DNA from: a bacterium
GTDB lineage: Bacteria; Verrucomicrobiota; Verrucomicrobiia; Verrucomicrobiales; Akkermansiaceae
Assembly: GCA_018222765.1 (NCBI GenBank)
Contig: JAAEZT010000003.1
Coordinates: forward strand, 1 to 64,000
Reading direction: 5' to 3'
DNA length: 64,000 nt
Positions 35,610-44,779 of the stretch are shown here, piece after piece; the first letter of the stretch is position 1; every line of letters begins with the position of its first letter. The notes beneath the pieces are model-generated. The model was not told the DNA's origin, searched no databases, and saw only the letters and a list, made by a program, of their open reading frames with translations. The translations under genes were made by a program, and so were the position numbers.

Positions 35610-38600
35610 CTACTCAGTCAGAAATTCGAGGTGCAAACGAATGAACTTTCGTTCATCGGTGCCGAGGATAGAGCTCTCACGAATGACGGCCGTCTCTGAT
35701 CCGTCTCCATTGCTGGTATTGGTCACTAGAACCGACGGCTCCAGTGGCCAGGAGGCCAGCGTTGCACTTTTCTGAAGAGACCACACAAGATCCGCGCCAT
35801 TGGAGACTCGACCTACTTCAATGGCGAGGTAGTCGACTCCATCGACCTCGACTTCCGTCCCCGAAACCTGGGCGGCATCCGCGACAAGAGGATTGGTGGC
35901 GTAGGCATACTCTTCCCAGTTCTCGCGACCATCCCCATCAGGGTCGGCATCAAAGGCACCATCGGTAAGCCACTCGGCGCTTGGGAAGAATCCTTCCTGC
36001 CAGGCATTGAAATGAACCTGCCAGGAAGTATCACCGATTCCCGGAGAGCCGCCTGCCAATTCACTGGCGGCCCACATCGCAGGATCGCTCAGTTCATTGT
36101 AAGCCGTCGCATCATCACGAATCACGAGGGACAACCCACCTCCGTCACTCGGCGGATACCAACGGTCATTATAAGTGAAAACGAGAATGTTTTCTCCCAC
36201 TCCATCCACGAGTCGCAAGGTCTCACCATCATTGTCCAATTGCCCAATGAATGGCCCGGCTACCTGCGAGGAAACCGCAGGATAACGAATCGCAAATGCC
36301 GCCGGATTCTTAGCTAGAATGATTCGCCCTCCAGCTGCGAGCGTGAGAGGAGCATCAAAGGTATATTCGACACCTTCGATAAAGGATGAGTTCCCAAGAT
36401 CAATGCTGGCCCCGGAAATATTCTTCAACTCCACAAACTCAAAGTCCGAGTCAACCACTCCCGGAAGAGCAGCCGATTCCGCAGCAGTCGGATTAGCAGG
36501 ATGATAATTCACCTCGGTCAACCGGAGCGCAAGTTGGTTCACCGTCGGCGTGCCAGCATAGGAGAAAGAATCAATCAGCACGCCGGAATCATTACGAAGC
36601 TCGATGCTCTCTCCGCGTGCCGAAAGCTGCCCTTGATAGCCACCCTGCACATAGCGGAATTCACCGCCTTTCGGGCCGGTCGTCCGAGCCCGGAAACTTG
36701 CCGAGTCACGCGCCACGTGCAAAAGACCTTGATAACCCGAAGCCGAGGTTCCTGCTCCAGCTAAAATCACCGTCCCCTCAGGGAAGGTATAATCAACCCC
36801 GCCGCTTAGCGTCCACCCCGAGAGATCAATGTCCGCAGATCCCTCGCGATTCTTAAGAACAATATATTCCTCATCCTGATTTCCGCTTAGCGGAAGGAAA
36901 TCCACGCTTTCGATATCGACAGAGGGAGTTGTCGGTTCGGTCGAAGCAATCTGTGCATTATTGACCTCGAACCCGGTGTTGAAGATAAAGCTGCGACGCG
37001 CGGGCAGAAATGTGTTAATAATTCGATCCGACCCCTGAAGCATATTGAAGTTGTTTCCCCAGGATCCCCACTTTTCATAGTCCAGGTCGGCGTCGGTTCC
37101 AATCTGGTTCCGGATCGTAATGATCGAGTCCTTGATCCAATCGCCATTGGCTGCCGCATTGGCACCCGAAAGGAAGAGGTCATCTCTCAAGGTGTCAATA
37201 CGCCGAACCATCATCTCCCGAAATTCGGGAGTCGTTTGCATGAGGGCCCATAGCGGATTAATCGTCTCTGGAATCTCAAAATTGGTCACCATATTGTCAT
37301 CGAAGTACTTGAGTGTTCCTGTCCACTTTCGCCCAAAGGACAAGTCCACATCCCAGGGAAGCGGCCGCCACTCCCCCGTCCCATGGGTGTCGCGATACAT
37401 ATAGTAATTTTTGTGTCCACTGTCCGTAATTCCTGCCGTCGCGTATGCCGCCAATTGATTGATCGTGGCAGCCACATCGATGTTGTCATAGGCGTAGCGA
37501 CGCTTATTGGTGACCGAAGACGAAGCCAGAGCTGTAATCAAGACCTGTAGATCAGACTTGTCCCCATCCTTGGGAGTCTTCTTGCTACCGCCACTGGTTG
37601 AGGCCAATCTATCGTACATTTTATAAAGTGTGCCCTCTTCATCCAATCCGACCCTGTCCAAATAGCGCTCATCGCCGTCTTCCACCATATCAGTCGTCGA
37701 GAAGAACTCACCATTTCGATCCATCCTCACCGTGAAGGCGTAATGCCCCTTGGCTCCCGTCCGATTCAAATATTCGTATGTTAGAGTATTCCTTACCTTG
37801 CTCTTGTCCGCCCAATTGGTAAGCAAATTGATGTCCTTGACCCGGCGCTCCCCCTCCCGCCACTCAAAGCGATTCCCCTTGTTAAAGTCCACATCGTAAC
37901 TCTTCTTGGGAAACCCACCAGTCGATTGACCATGGCGGTCCATTTGAATATTGTCATAAAACTGACCCAGGTAATACAACGATGTTCTTGTCCCCGATAC
38001 CGTATCAACTGCCGCCTGATTCTGAACAAAGGTTTCGATAATCGGGAGCTGGGAAGAATTGTGATCAGGGTTAAATGCTACCGTTCCGTAGTATCTGTCG
38101 GAATCCAAGGGGTCAGGAAAGGGTGGAGACAAGCCTACCGCATTATCATCGTCTTCAGCCTCAACCCGCCAACGAATCATTTCGCCATCATCCAGGGAAG
38201 TCGTAGCCAGGAGAGCCGAGTAGATTCCGTCTCCGGCAGTCTCATCTCCGGCGGTTCCTCCATCATTCATGAGAGTCATATTTTCAGATCCAAACATGAT
38301 CCGGCTATACAACCTCACTTCATCAACCGAACCCGTTCCGTCTGAAACTTCCGCGGTGATCAGCAAAGGGGCACTCCCGCCCCCACCCACCGGACGATCG
38401 GGGGTGTCGGTAACATTCTTGATCACTGGAGCCACTTCGTCGGCAATGCCTTCGTTTGCCGATCCAAATGACGGCTCTGAAAAATACCCCGGGGTGTCAG
38501 TCACTCCGCCGGTAATCGCGACATCGAGTTCGGGCAGGATGAGCATATCGCTATTACCTAAACTCCGGTTCATGCCATGAATCGCGAGAACATTCGTTCC

Positions 38601-39533
38601 GGTCACCAAATCCACATTTTCGAGATTGATCGCAAACACCTCCCATTCCGAGTTCAAAGCATCACTCCGCGAGGCCGAAGCAAGAGAATTCCAATTGGGC
38701 GTTGTATCTTCTCTGTCCGCAGCCACTTGCACACCATTGATGTATGCGATAAATCCATCATCGTATCGCATTCTCAACGTCATCCCATTCACGGCATTGG
38801 AATCGGCTAGATCGAAAGGCAACCGAATAAACACCGAGGTATTTCCCCCGAACATCTCGTTGATAAAATCTCCACTTTCACTCAGCCACTCTGCGTAGCC
38901 CGGCCCATTGTCGAAGCCCACTCCAGTCGTCACCGCCCTCCAGGTCGATCCCGTAAAAGTCGATTCAGGCGCGTCATTCCAATTGAGGTAGTTCGCATTA
39001 AAATCAGCTTGATCAACCGGCACTGCGGCCTGCCCGGAAGCTCCGGTCCCAATCATCGTGGATGCTCCGCTGCCCTGCCCCACGCCGTAACTCGCCCCTT
39101 CTACCTGCGCCGGATAAGTCGGAGAGAACTCATGCTCCACCGTACTCCCATCAGCTTTCATCAATCCAAGATACTCGCCTCCGCTGCTCAGTTTGAAATT
39201 AGTATGAAATTCATCGCCCACTACGCGACGGTTTTTCCCCGAGGCAAAAACGGTAAGAAACTTCTTCGCGTCCAATGAAGTCCCCGGAGGGAAAATCCAC
39301 TTCTGCAAATCCGCCGCATCATCACTCAAACTCCAGCCACTCAAATCAACTGTCGCGTTCGAGTCATTATAGATTTCAATCCAATCCTCATCATCCCCGT
39401 CCTCGTCCACCACCGACCCATCATTGGCCGCAACAAATTCCAAAATCCAAACTTTCGCCGGGAGCATCGGCGCGACCAAAATCCCTCCCGCGAGCAAGAA
39501 AGCGTTCCACCATTTTGTTGATTGTGTGTGCAT
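35610..39533 (-). CDS. CotH kinase-family protein with lamin-tail domains
   Basis: A 1307-aa exported protein. The start at 39533 (MHTQSTKWWNAFLLAGGILVAPMLPAKV) includes a signal peptide; the GTG at 39551 has a GAGGG ribosome site 5 bp upstream and is an alternative. Domains: a lamin-tail (LTD) domain (about 30-135: EFVAANDGSVVDEDGDDEDWIEIYNDS), a long beta-rich stretch (about 150-450), the CotH-kinase domain (about 520-860: DRHGQSTGGFPKKSYDVDFNKGNRFEW, RPLPWDVDLSFGRKW), and two more LTD-like domains (about 915-1015 and 1055-1160), then an extracellular C-terminal domain with DxDGD repeats (FDADPDGDGRENWEEYAYATNP). CotH proteins act as secreted protein kinases in other groups; here a surface function is inferred. 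Confidence 0.9.
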   Translation of the reverse strand: MHTQSTKWWNAFLLAGGILVAPMLPAKVWILEFVAANDGSVVDEDGDDEDWIEIYNDSNATVDLSGWSLSDDAADLQKWIFPPGTSLDAKKFLTVFASGKNRRVVGDEFHTNFKLSSGGEYLGLMKADGSTVEHEFSPTYPAQVEGASYGVGQGSGASTMIGTGASGQAAVPVDQADFNANYLNWNDAPESTFTGSTWRAVTTGVGFDNGPGYAEWLSESGDFINEMFGGNTSVFIRLPFDLADSNAVNGMTLRMRYDDGFIAYINGVQVAADREDTTPNWNSLASASRSDALNSEWEVFAINLENVDLVTGTNVLAIHGMNRSLGNSDMLILPELDVAITGGVTDTPGYFSEPSFGSANEGIADEVAPVIKNVTDTPDRPVGGGGSAPLLITAEVSDGTGSVDEVRLYSRIMFGSENMTLMNDGGTAGDETAGDGIYSALLATTSLDDGEMIRWRVEAEDDDNAVGLSPPFPDPLDSDRYYGTVAFNPDHNSSQLPIIETFVQNQAAVDTVSGTRTSLYYLGQFYDNIQMDRHGQSTGGFPKKSYDVDFNKGNRFEWREGERRVKDINLLTNWADKSKVRNTLTYEYLNRTGAKGHYAFTVRMDRNGEFFSTTDMVEDGDERYLDRVGLDEEGTLYKMYDRLASTSGGSKKTPKDGDKSDLQVLITALASSSVTNKRRYAYDNIDVAATINQLAAYATAGITDSGHKNYYMYRDTHGTGEWRPLPWDVDLSFGRKWTGTLKYFDDNMVTNFEIPETINPLWALMQTTPEFREMMVRRIDTLRDDLFLSGANAAANGDWIKDSIITIRNQIGTDADLDYEKWGSWGNNFNMLQGSDRIINTFLPARRSFIFNTGFEVNNAQIASTEPTTPSVDIESVDFLPLSGNQDEEYIVLKNREGSADIDLSGWTLSGGVDYTFPEGTVILAGAGTSASGYQGLLHVARDSASFRARTTGPKGGEFRYVQGGYQGQLSARGESIELRNDSGVLIDSFSYAGTPTVNQLALRLTEVNYHPANPTAAESAALPGVVDSDFEFVELKNISGASIDLGNSSFIEGVEYTFDAPLTLAAGGRIILAKNPAAFAIRYPAVSSQVAGPFIGQLDNDGETLRLVDGVGENILVFTYNDRWYPPSDGGGLSLVIRDDATAYNELSDPAMWAASELAGGSPGIGDTSWQVHFNAWQEGFFPSAEWLTDGAFDADPDGDGRENWEEYAYATNPLVADAAQVSGTEVEVDGVDYLAIEVGRVSNGADLVWSLQKSATLASWPLEPSVLVTNTSNGDGSETAVIRESSILGTDERKFIRLHLEFLTE

Positions 39534-39852
39534 GGTTTGAAAAAGTTCCACATTTCCCTCTGCCTGACAACTTTAACAAACCATATTCCCATACAAATTT
39601 TCCAGTAACCTGTATCGGACAATGAGACTTCTCCGCCTCTACTCAGCTCACTCGGATTACCTCAAGTGCCGAAACAATTACCGGCCACGACATCTCCAAA
39701 ATGCTTGCCAACGGCACCGCCGAAAAACTGGCCCAGACTAGGCGACGGCCAAAGAGCCCGAACTACCTATCCCAGCCGCCCGGCCGATGCTTTTCTCTCT
39801 TCCCCGATCCCGCCACCTTGCCATCCCCTCCCCACTCTGCCATCGTCCCCCC
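39534..39852. other. Intergenic region without a recognised gene
   Basis: About 320 bp between the divergent CotH and sialate O-acetylesterase genes. It should hold both promoters. One plus-strand stretch (about 39640-39750) translates as LTRITSSAETITGHDISKMLANGTAEKLAQT, which looks coding-like but has no start, no length and no family I recognise. The ORFs at 39666-39950 and 39787 are shadows or extended starts. Confidence 0.5.
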
Positions 39853-41187
39853 ATGAGATTCGCCTTTGCCCTCTCTCTGCTCACCCTTCCTCTCACTGCC
39901 GACGTCACCCTCCCTGCCATCTTCGGAAACGGGATGGTAGTCCAACGTGATGCCCCGCTCCGGGTCTGGGGAACCGCTGATGCCAATGAAGCCATTACCG
40001 TTTCATTCAGCGGCAAAAAAGCCACCGCCAAAGCCTCTCCGGACGGAACCTGGCTCGCCGAACTTCCCGCTCCAAAACTCGACAACAAATCTCACAAACT
40101 TTCCGTCAAGGGAAACAACGAGATCACCATCACCGACGTCCTCATCGGCGATGTCTGGATCGGATCCGGGCAATCCAACATGGAATGGAACCTCACCCAG
40201 TCAGAACGAAAAGAGGAATTCATTAAGAAGGCCCAGCACCCCAAGGTCCGCCTCTTCCACATTCCCAAGGTTCAGCAAAACGCCCCGCAGACCAACGTCA
40301 AGGCGGCCTGGAAAATCTGCACGCCTGAGAACATCCCACGCTTCTCTGCGGTCCTCTACCACTTCGGCAAAGACATTCACAAGAAAACCAAAATCCCCAT
40401 GGGACTCATCAATAGTTCCTGGGGCGGCTCACCCATCGAACCCTGGATCGTCACCGGCAAAGGCTCCGGAAAAATGTACAATGGCATGATCGCCCCCATC
40501 ACCAACTTCTCGGTCAAAGGGACGATTTGGTATCAGGGCGAAACCAACGTCATCCAGAAAAACGGCCTCGCCTACACGAGTAAAATGAAAGACCTCATCG
40601 AAGGATGGCGCAAGGTCTTCCGCAATCCAACTATGCCCTTCTACTACGTCCAAATCGCCCCCTGGGGAAACAAGCGATACGCAGACGGCCAGCTCCCTGC
40701 TCTCTGGGAAGCACAGGTCGCCACTCTCAAACTTCCCCACACCGGCATGGCCGTGACAACCGACATCGTCCACAACATCGGTGACATCCATCCTCGAAAC
40801 AAACACGACGTGGGCGACCGTCTCGCCCGCTGGGCCCTCGTCAAAAATTATCACGTAAAAGACCTCCCTTACTCCGGACCACTCTACAAATCGATGAAGA
40901 TCGAGGGCTCAAAAATCCGCCTCACCTTCGCCCATGCCAAAGGCCTCAAATCCCGCGACGGCAAAGATCTCAACGAATTCAAAATCGCCGGAGCCGACGG
41001 AAACTTCGTCGACGCCCAAGCCAAGATCAGCGGCACAAGCGTCCTCGTGAGCGCCAAAGAAGTCTCTTCCCCAAAACACGTCCAATTCGGCTGGCACCGC
41101 AGCGCCAATCCCAACCTTATCAACAAAGCCGGACTCCCCGCCTCCCCTTTCCAAACTAACAACTGGACCGGCGGCACCGGAGAGTAA
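39853..41187 (+). CDS. Sialate O-acetylesterase-like SGNH hydrolase
   Basis: A 444-aa exported esterase. The start at 39853 (MRFAFALSLLTLPLTADVTLPAIFGNGMVVQRD) gives the signal peptide and the usual N-terminal segment. An Ig-like N-domain (about 18-90) is followed by the SASA domain with GSGQSNMEWNL (nucleophile Ser), FHIPKVQ, SWGGSPIEPWI, WYQGETNV and GDIHPRNKHDVGDRLA, which includes the catalytic His after a Gly-Asp pair. The C-terminus is beta-rich. Family enzymes remove O-acetyl groups from sialic acids, xylan or other glycans; the exact substrate is uncertain in polysaccharide-degrading Verrucomicrobia. Another SGNH hydrolase (44780) lies nearby. Confidence 0.93.
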   Translation: MRFAFALSLLTLPLTADVTLPAIFGNGMVVQRDAPLRVWGTADANEAITVSFSGKKATAKASPDGTWLAELPAPKLDNKSHKLSVKGNNEITITDVLIGDVWIGSGQSNMEWNLTQSERKEEFIKKAQHPKVRLFHIPKVQQNAPQTNVKAAWKICTPENIPRFSAVLYHFGKDIHKKTKIPMGLINSSWGGSPIEPWIVTGKGSGKMYNGMIAPITNFSVKGTIWYQGETNVIQKNGLAYTSKMKDLIEGWRKVFRNPTMPFYYVQIAPWGNKRYADGQLPALWEAQVATLKLPHTGMAVTTDIVHNIGDIHPRNKHDVGDRLARWALVKNYHVKDLPYSGPLYKSMKIEGSKIRLTFAHAKGLKSRDGKDLNEFKIAGADGNFVDAQAKISGTSVLVSAKEVSSPKHVQFGWHRSANPNLINKAGLPASPFQTNNWTGGTGE

Positions 41188-41375
41188 CCCCTTGCCAGCG
41201 GCCAAAGTCCCCAGCCCAGATCCACCCATATCAGCGTGATACGCGCTCGGAAACGCCAGCCCCCAAGCCCTTCAAAGTTCCGCGTTAAATGTTCAGAGTT
41301 CAGCCCGCTCAAAGCCTCTCCCGATCGGTAATTCCCCGCCTTTGCTTTCCTCTCTCCCTACGATAGAGTCTCCCC

Positions 41376-43319
41376 ATGGCTGACACCATCCGAGTAGGCG
41401 CAGGCTGCCTGAATCAAATTCCCATGGACTGGTCCGGGAACCGCCGCCGCATTTTGGAGACGATCCAACAGGCCCGCGACGCCGAAGTCTCGATCCTTTG
41501 CCTCCCTGAACTCGCCATCACAGGCTATGGGTGCGAGGACCAATTTCTCTCCCACGAAGTCGCCGAGCGCGCCTGGGACAGCCTCCTTCAAATCGTTCCC
41601 GAAACCGAAGGCCTCGTCGTCGCCGTTGGTCTTCCCGTCTGGGTCAAAAATGCCGTCTATAATGCCGTCGCCCTCATCGCCGATGGACAAATCGCCGGAC
41701 TTGTCGCCAAGAAAAATCTCGCCGGCGACGGGCTCCACTACGAACCCCGCTGGTTCCACGCCTGGCCTGAGGGCGTCATTGTCGAAGACGAATTCGGCGG
41801 CCAATTTCTCCCCATCGGAGATCCCATTTTTAAAATCGGGGGTATTCGTATCGGCCTCGAAGTTTGCGAAGACGCCTGGGTCGCCGACCGCCCCGGCCGC
41901 CTCTTCGCCGGCAGCGGAGTCGACGTCATCCTGAACCCAAGCGCCAGCCACTTCGCCTTCGGGAAACAAGAAGTCCGCGAGCAATTTGTCATCGAAGGCT
42001 CACGCGCCTTCGGCGCCGTCTACATCTACGCCAACCTCCTCGGCAACGAAGCCGGCCGCGCCATCTATGACGGCGGCGGACTCATCGCTTCCGCAGGAAA
42101 AGTGGTCGCCGAAGGCCCACGCCTTTCTTTCGAGGAAACCACTCTCGCAGTCAGTGCCGTCGACATCGAGCGCAACCGCCTTCACCAGGCCCGTACTGTC
42201 AGTCGCCAAATCGACGTGCAGGGGCTCTCCGAAATCGAATACGATTTCATCTGGCCCGAAGTCACCAAGTGGGACGGCCACCAACCCGTCCCGCCCATGT
42301 CAAAAGACGAAGAGTTCACTCGTGCGATGGCCTTGGCCTACTTCGACTACCTCCGCAAAAGCTGGTCCGGCGGCTTCGTCGTCTCTCTCAGTGGCGGTGC
42401 CGACTCCGCCGCCGTTTCCTGCCTCGCCCGCGTCATGCTTGACCTCGCCCTCGCTGAGCTGGGCGAAGGAAGGCTCCGGGCCCGTCTCCCGCACCTCGAC
42501 CTCCCCGAGAAAACCGAAGATTGGATGAGGACCCTCCTCTTCTGCGCCTATCAGGGAACCAAGAATAGCGGTGACGTCACCCGCAATGCCGCCCGCGCCG
42601 TGGCAGAGGCCATCGGTTGCGACTACGCCGAATGGGAAGTCGATCAATTCGTCGAAGGATACGAAAGCACCATCGAATCCGTCATGGGCCGCTCCCTCAG
42701 CTGGGAACAAGACGACATTACGCGCCAGAACATCCAGGCCCGCGTCCGCGCGCCGGGTATTTGGATGATGGCCAACATTCGAAACTCTCTTCTCCTCGCC
42801 ACCAGCAACCGCTCGGAAGCCGCCGTCGGCTATGCCACCATGGACGGCGACACCTCTGGCGGCCTCAGCCCGATCGCCGGCATCGACAAACACTACCTCC
42901 GCGAATGGCTCCGATGGATGGAGACCACAGGACTTCCCGAGTCCGGCCCCATCTCCGCCCTCTCCCACATCAACGTGCAAAACCCCACCGCCGAACTTCG
43001 ACCGCAATCGAATAAACAAACCGACGAGGAAGACCTGATGCCTTATCCCGTTCTCGACACGATGGAGCGGGCCGCCATCCGTGATAAAAAAGGCCCCAAG
43101 GATGTCCTAAAAGTCGTCCTGATTGCCTACCCGGAATTTTCCAACGAAAAGCTCAAGGAGTGGACCATCAAGTTCTTCAAACTCTGGTGCCGCAACCAAT
43201 GGAAACGCGAACGCTACGCCGTCTCGTTCCACGTCGATGATCAAAATCTCGACCCCAAAACCTGGTGTCGTTTTCCCATCCTCTCAGCTGGCTTCAACGA
43301 GGAACTCGCCGAACTTTAG
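41376..43319 (+). CDS. nadE: NAD+ synthase (glutamine-hydrolysing)
   Basis: Converts nicotinic acid adenine dinucleotide to NAD using glutamine and ATP, the last step of NAD synthesis. The 647-aa protein has an N-terminal nitrilase-like glutaminase domain (about 5-270) with the E-K-C triad: LPELAITGYGCEDQF, KKNLAGDG, and LEVCEDAWVADRPG with the catalytic Cys. The C-terminal synthetase domain (about 310-640) has the ATP-pyrophosphatase loop VVSLSGGADSAAVS, and LLATSNRSEAAVGYATMDGDTSGGLSPIAGIDKHYLR. The length is that of the glutamine-dependent form. Identity is secure. A 200-bp gap follows before the next gene. Confidence 0.97.
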   Translation: MADTIRVGAGCLNQIPMDWSGNRRRILETIQQARDAEVSILCLPELAITGYGCEDQFLSHEVAERAWDSLLQIVPETEGLVVAVGLPVWVKNAVYNAVALIADGQIAGLVAKKNLAGDGLHYEPRWFHAWPEGVIVEDEFGGQFLPIGDPIFKIGGIRIGLEVCEDAWVADRPGRLFAGSGVDVILNPSASHFAFGKQEVREQFVIEGSRAFGAVYIYANLLGNEAGRAIYDGGGLIASAGKVVAEGPRLSFEETTLAVSAVDIERNRLHQARTVSRQIDVQGLSEIEYDFIWPEVTKWDGHQPVPPMSKDEEFTRAMALAYFDYLRKSWSGGFVVSLSGGADSAAVSCLARVMLDLALAELGEGRLRARLPHLDLPEKTEDWMRTLLFCAYQGTKNSGDVTRNAARAVAEAIGCDYAEWEVDQFVEGYESTIESVMGRSLSWEQDDITRQNIQARVRAPGIWMMANIRNSLLLATSNRSEAAVGYATMDGDTSGGLSPIAGIDKHYLREWLRWMETTGLPESGPISALSHINVQNPTAELRPQSNKQTDEEDLMPYPVLDTMERAAIRDKKGPKDVLKVVLIAYPEFSNEKLKEWTIKFFKLWCRNQWKRERYAVSFHVDDQNLDPKTWCRFPILSAGFNEELAEL

Positions 43320-43429
43320 CTTAGCTCAAAGCTATCGTACCTTGAATGGCAATCCAACGAGGCTCAAGCCCAAGGGGCAAGGACTCTGCCTCGATGCCGT
43401 CGTGCCTCAATTCAAATACCAAAAGGGTG

Positions 43430-43448
43430 AAGGCGGCCCGGGCGCCTT
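43430..43448 (+). terminator. Weak hairpin after nadE
   Basis: AAGGCG-GCCCGGG-CGCCTT, a 6-bp stem 110 bp after the nadE stop and followed only by TTCGCG. It could be a weak or factor-dependent terminator. No T-tract, so low confidence. Confidence 0.25.
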
Positions 43449-43546
43449 TCGCGATAGGTTATGGTTACGAACAGTAACAACTCCCCTATCACAGACCGTT
43501 GTGAAAAGCTGTAACTCTTAGGATGACATCAGCGTATCCCCCTACG

Positions 43547-44773
43547 ATGAAATTTCTCTTCTTCCTTCTCGCTCTTCCAATTCTGGCCAAGGAGATTCCA
43601 ACCGCCAAGCCTGAGGATGTCGGCATGTCCTCTGAAGCGCTGGCCAAGATTGACCCTGCCGTTGAAAAGCTCATCAAGCAAAAGAAACTCGCCGGCGGAT
43701 CAGTCCTCGTCCTTCGCCAAGGAAAAATCATCTACAAAAAGCAATTCGGATTCGCCAGTCGCGCCGCTAAAAAACCTCTGGCTGAAGACACCATCTTTAG
43801 AATTTATTCCATGACCAAAGCGATCACCTCTGCGGCCGCTCTCATGCTCCACGACGAAGAGAGGCTCAAACTTGACGATCCAATTTCCAAACATCTTCCA
43901 GAATTCGAAAGCCTCACTGTTTGGAAGGGCGGCGCCGAGCCTATCAAAGCTTCACCCGCTCCCACCGTCCGTGACCTCCTCCGTCATACCGCCGGATTTT
44001 CCTACGGCTGGGGAGGAACACCCGTCGATCGACTTTATCAGAAATTCAAACCACTCGACCGTAACAAAACACTCTCCGAAATGACCCGAGCCGTCGCCGA
44101 CGTGCCACTCCTCTACCAGCCCGGAAAGAAGTGGGTCTACGGTATCAACACCGATGTCCTCGCCCGCGTGGTGGAAGCCGCCTCCGGCAAGAAATTCTCC
44201 ACTTTCCTCGAAGAACGCTTCTTCACCCCACTCGGCATGACAGACACCGGATTCCATGTTCCTGCCGACAAAGCCGATCGACTCGCCGATGTCTATGCCG
44301 GTAAGGCCGGAGTCCTCGTCACTGCCGAACCCGCAAAAGGATCGCCCTTTCTCAAATCCCCTGCCCACCAATCAGGCGGAGGTGGACTCGTTTCCACCAT
44401 CACCGACTACGGACGATTTCTCCAAATGATCGCTAACGGAGGAAACTTCCAGGGAAAAACATACCTCAAAAAGGACACCGTAAGATTGATGACCACCAAC
44501 CAACTCCCCAAAGAAATTCCGGCAATCATTCTCGGACAACAAAGACACGGCACCGGATTCGGTTTGGGCTTCTCGGTCCGCACTGCAATCGACAATCGCT
44601 GGGACAAGGACGCCCGCCTCGGGGAATTTGGCTGGGGCGGTATGGCTTCAACTCATTACTGGGTCTCGCCCAAAGACGAACTGGTCGTCGTCACTATGGA
44701 GCAAACCCTTCCCTACAATTCGAACATGGAGAAGACTCTCAAGCCGATCATCTACGAGGCGATCATCAATTAG
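43547..44773 (+). CDS. Serine hydrolase (class C beta-lactamase/esterase family)
   Basis: A 408-aa exported protein with the beta-lactamase fold. The start at 43547 (MKFLFFLLALPILAKE) gives a signal peptide; the track start is 8 codons earlier. The nucleophile motif is SMTK (in RIYSMTKAITSAAALML), the YxN region is YGIN (KKWVYGINTDVLARVVEA), and the third region carries GWGGMASTHYWVSPKDELVVV (the usual H/K-T-G triad replaced by HYW-like). This is the pattern of EstB-like esterases and D-aminopeptidases rather than true beta-lactamases. It is likely periplasmic, hydrolysing small esters or peptides. It sits 7 bp before the SGNH gene at 44780 in the same orientation, so the two are probably co-transcribed. 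Confidence 0.92.
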   Translation: MKFLFFLLALPILAKEIPTAKPEDVGMSSEALAKIDPAVEKLIKQKKLAGGSVLVLRQGKIIYKKQFGFASRAAKKPLAEDTIFRIYSMTKAITSAAALMLHDEERLKLDDPISKHLPEFESLTVWKGGAEPIKASPAPTVRDLLRHTAGFSYGWGGTPVDRLYQKFKPLDRNKTLSEMTRAVADVPLLYQPGKKWVYGINTDVLARVVEAASGKKFSTFLEERFFTPLGMTDTGFHVPADKADRLADVYAGKAGVLVTAEPAKGSPFLKSPAHQSGGGGLVSTITDYGRFLQMIANGGNFQGKTYLKKDTVRLMTTNQLPKEIPAIILGQQRHGTGFGLGFSVRTAIDNRWDKDARLGEFGWGGMASTHYWVSPKDELVVVTMEQTLPYNSNMEKTLKPIIYEAIIN

Positions 44774-44779
44774 GTTCCC

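Noticed and set aside
41376-43319. Long minus-strand ORFs opposite nadE (239 and 208 aa)
   Set aside because: They are shadows of a high-GC coding strand; their composition (Asp/Gly/Glu/Val-rich, no motifs) is typical of antisense reading frames.
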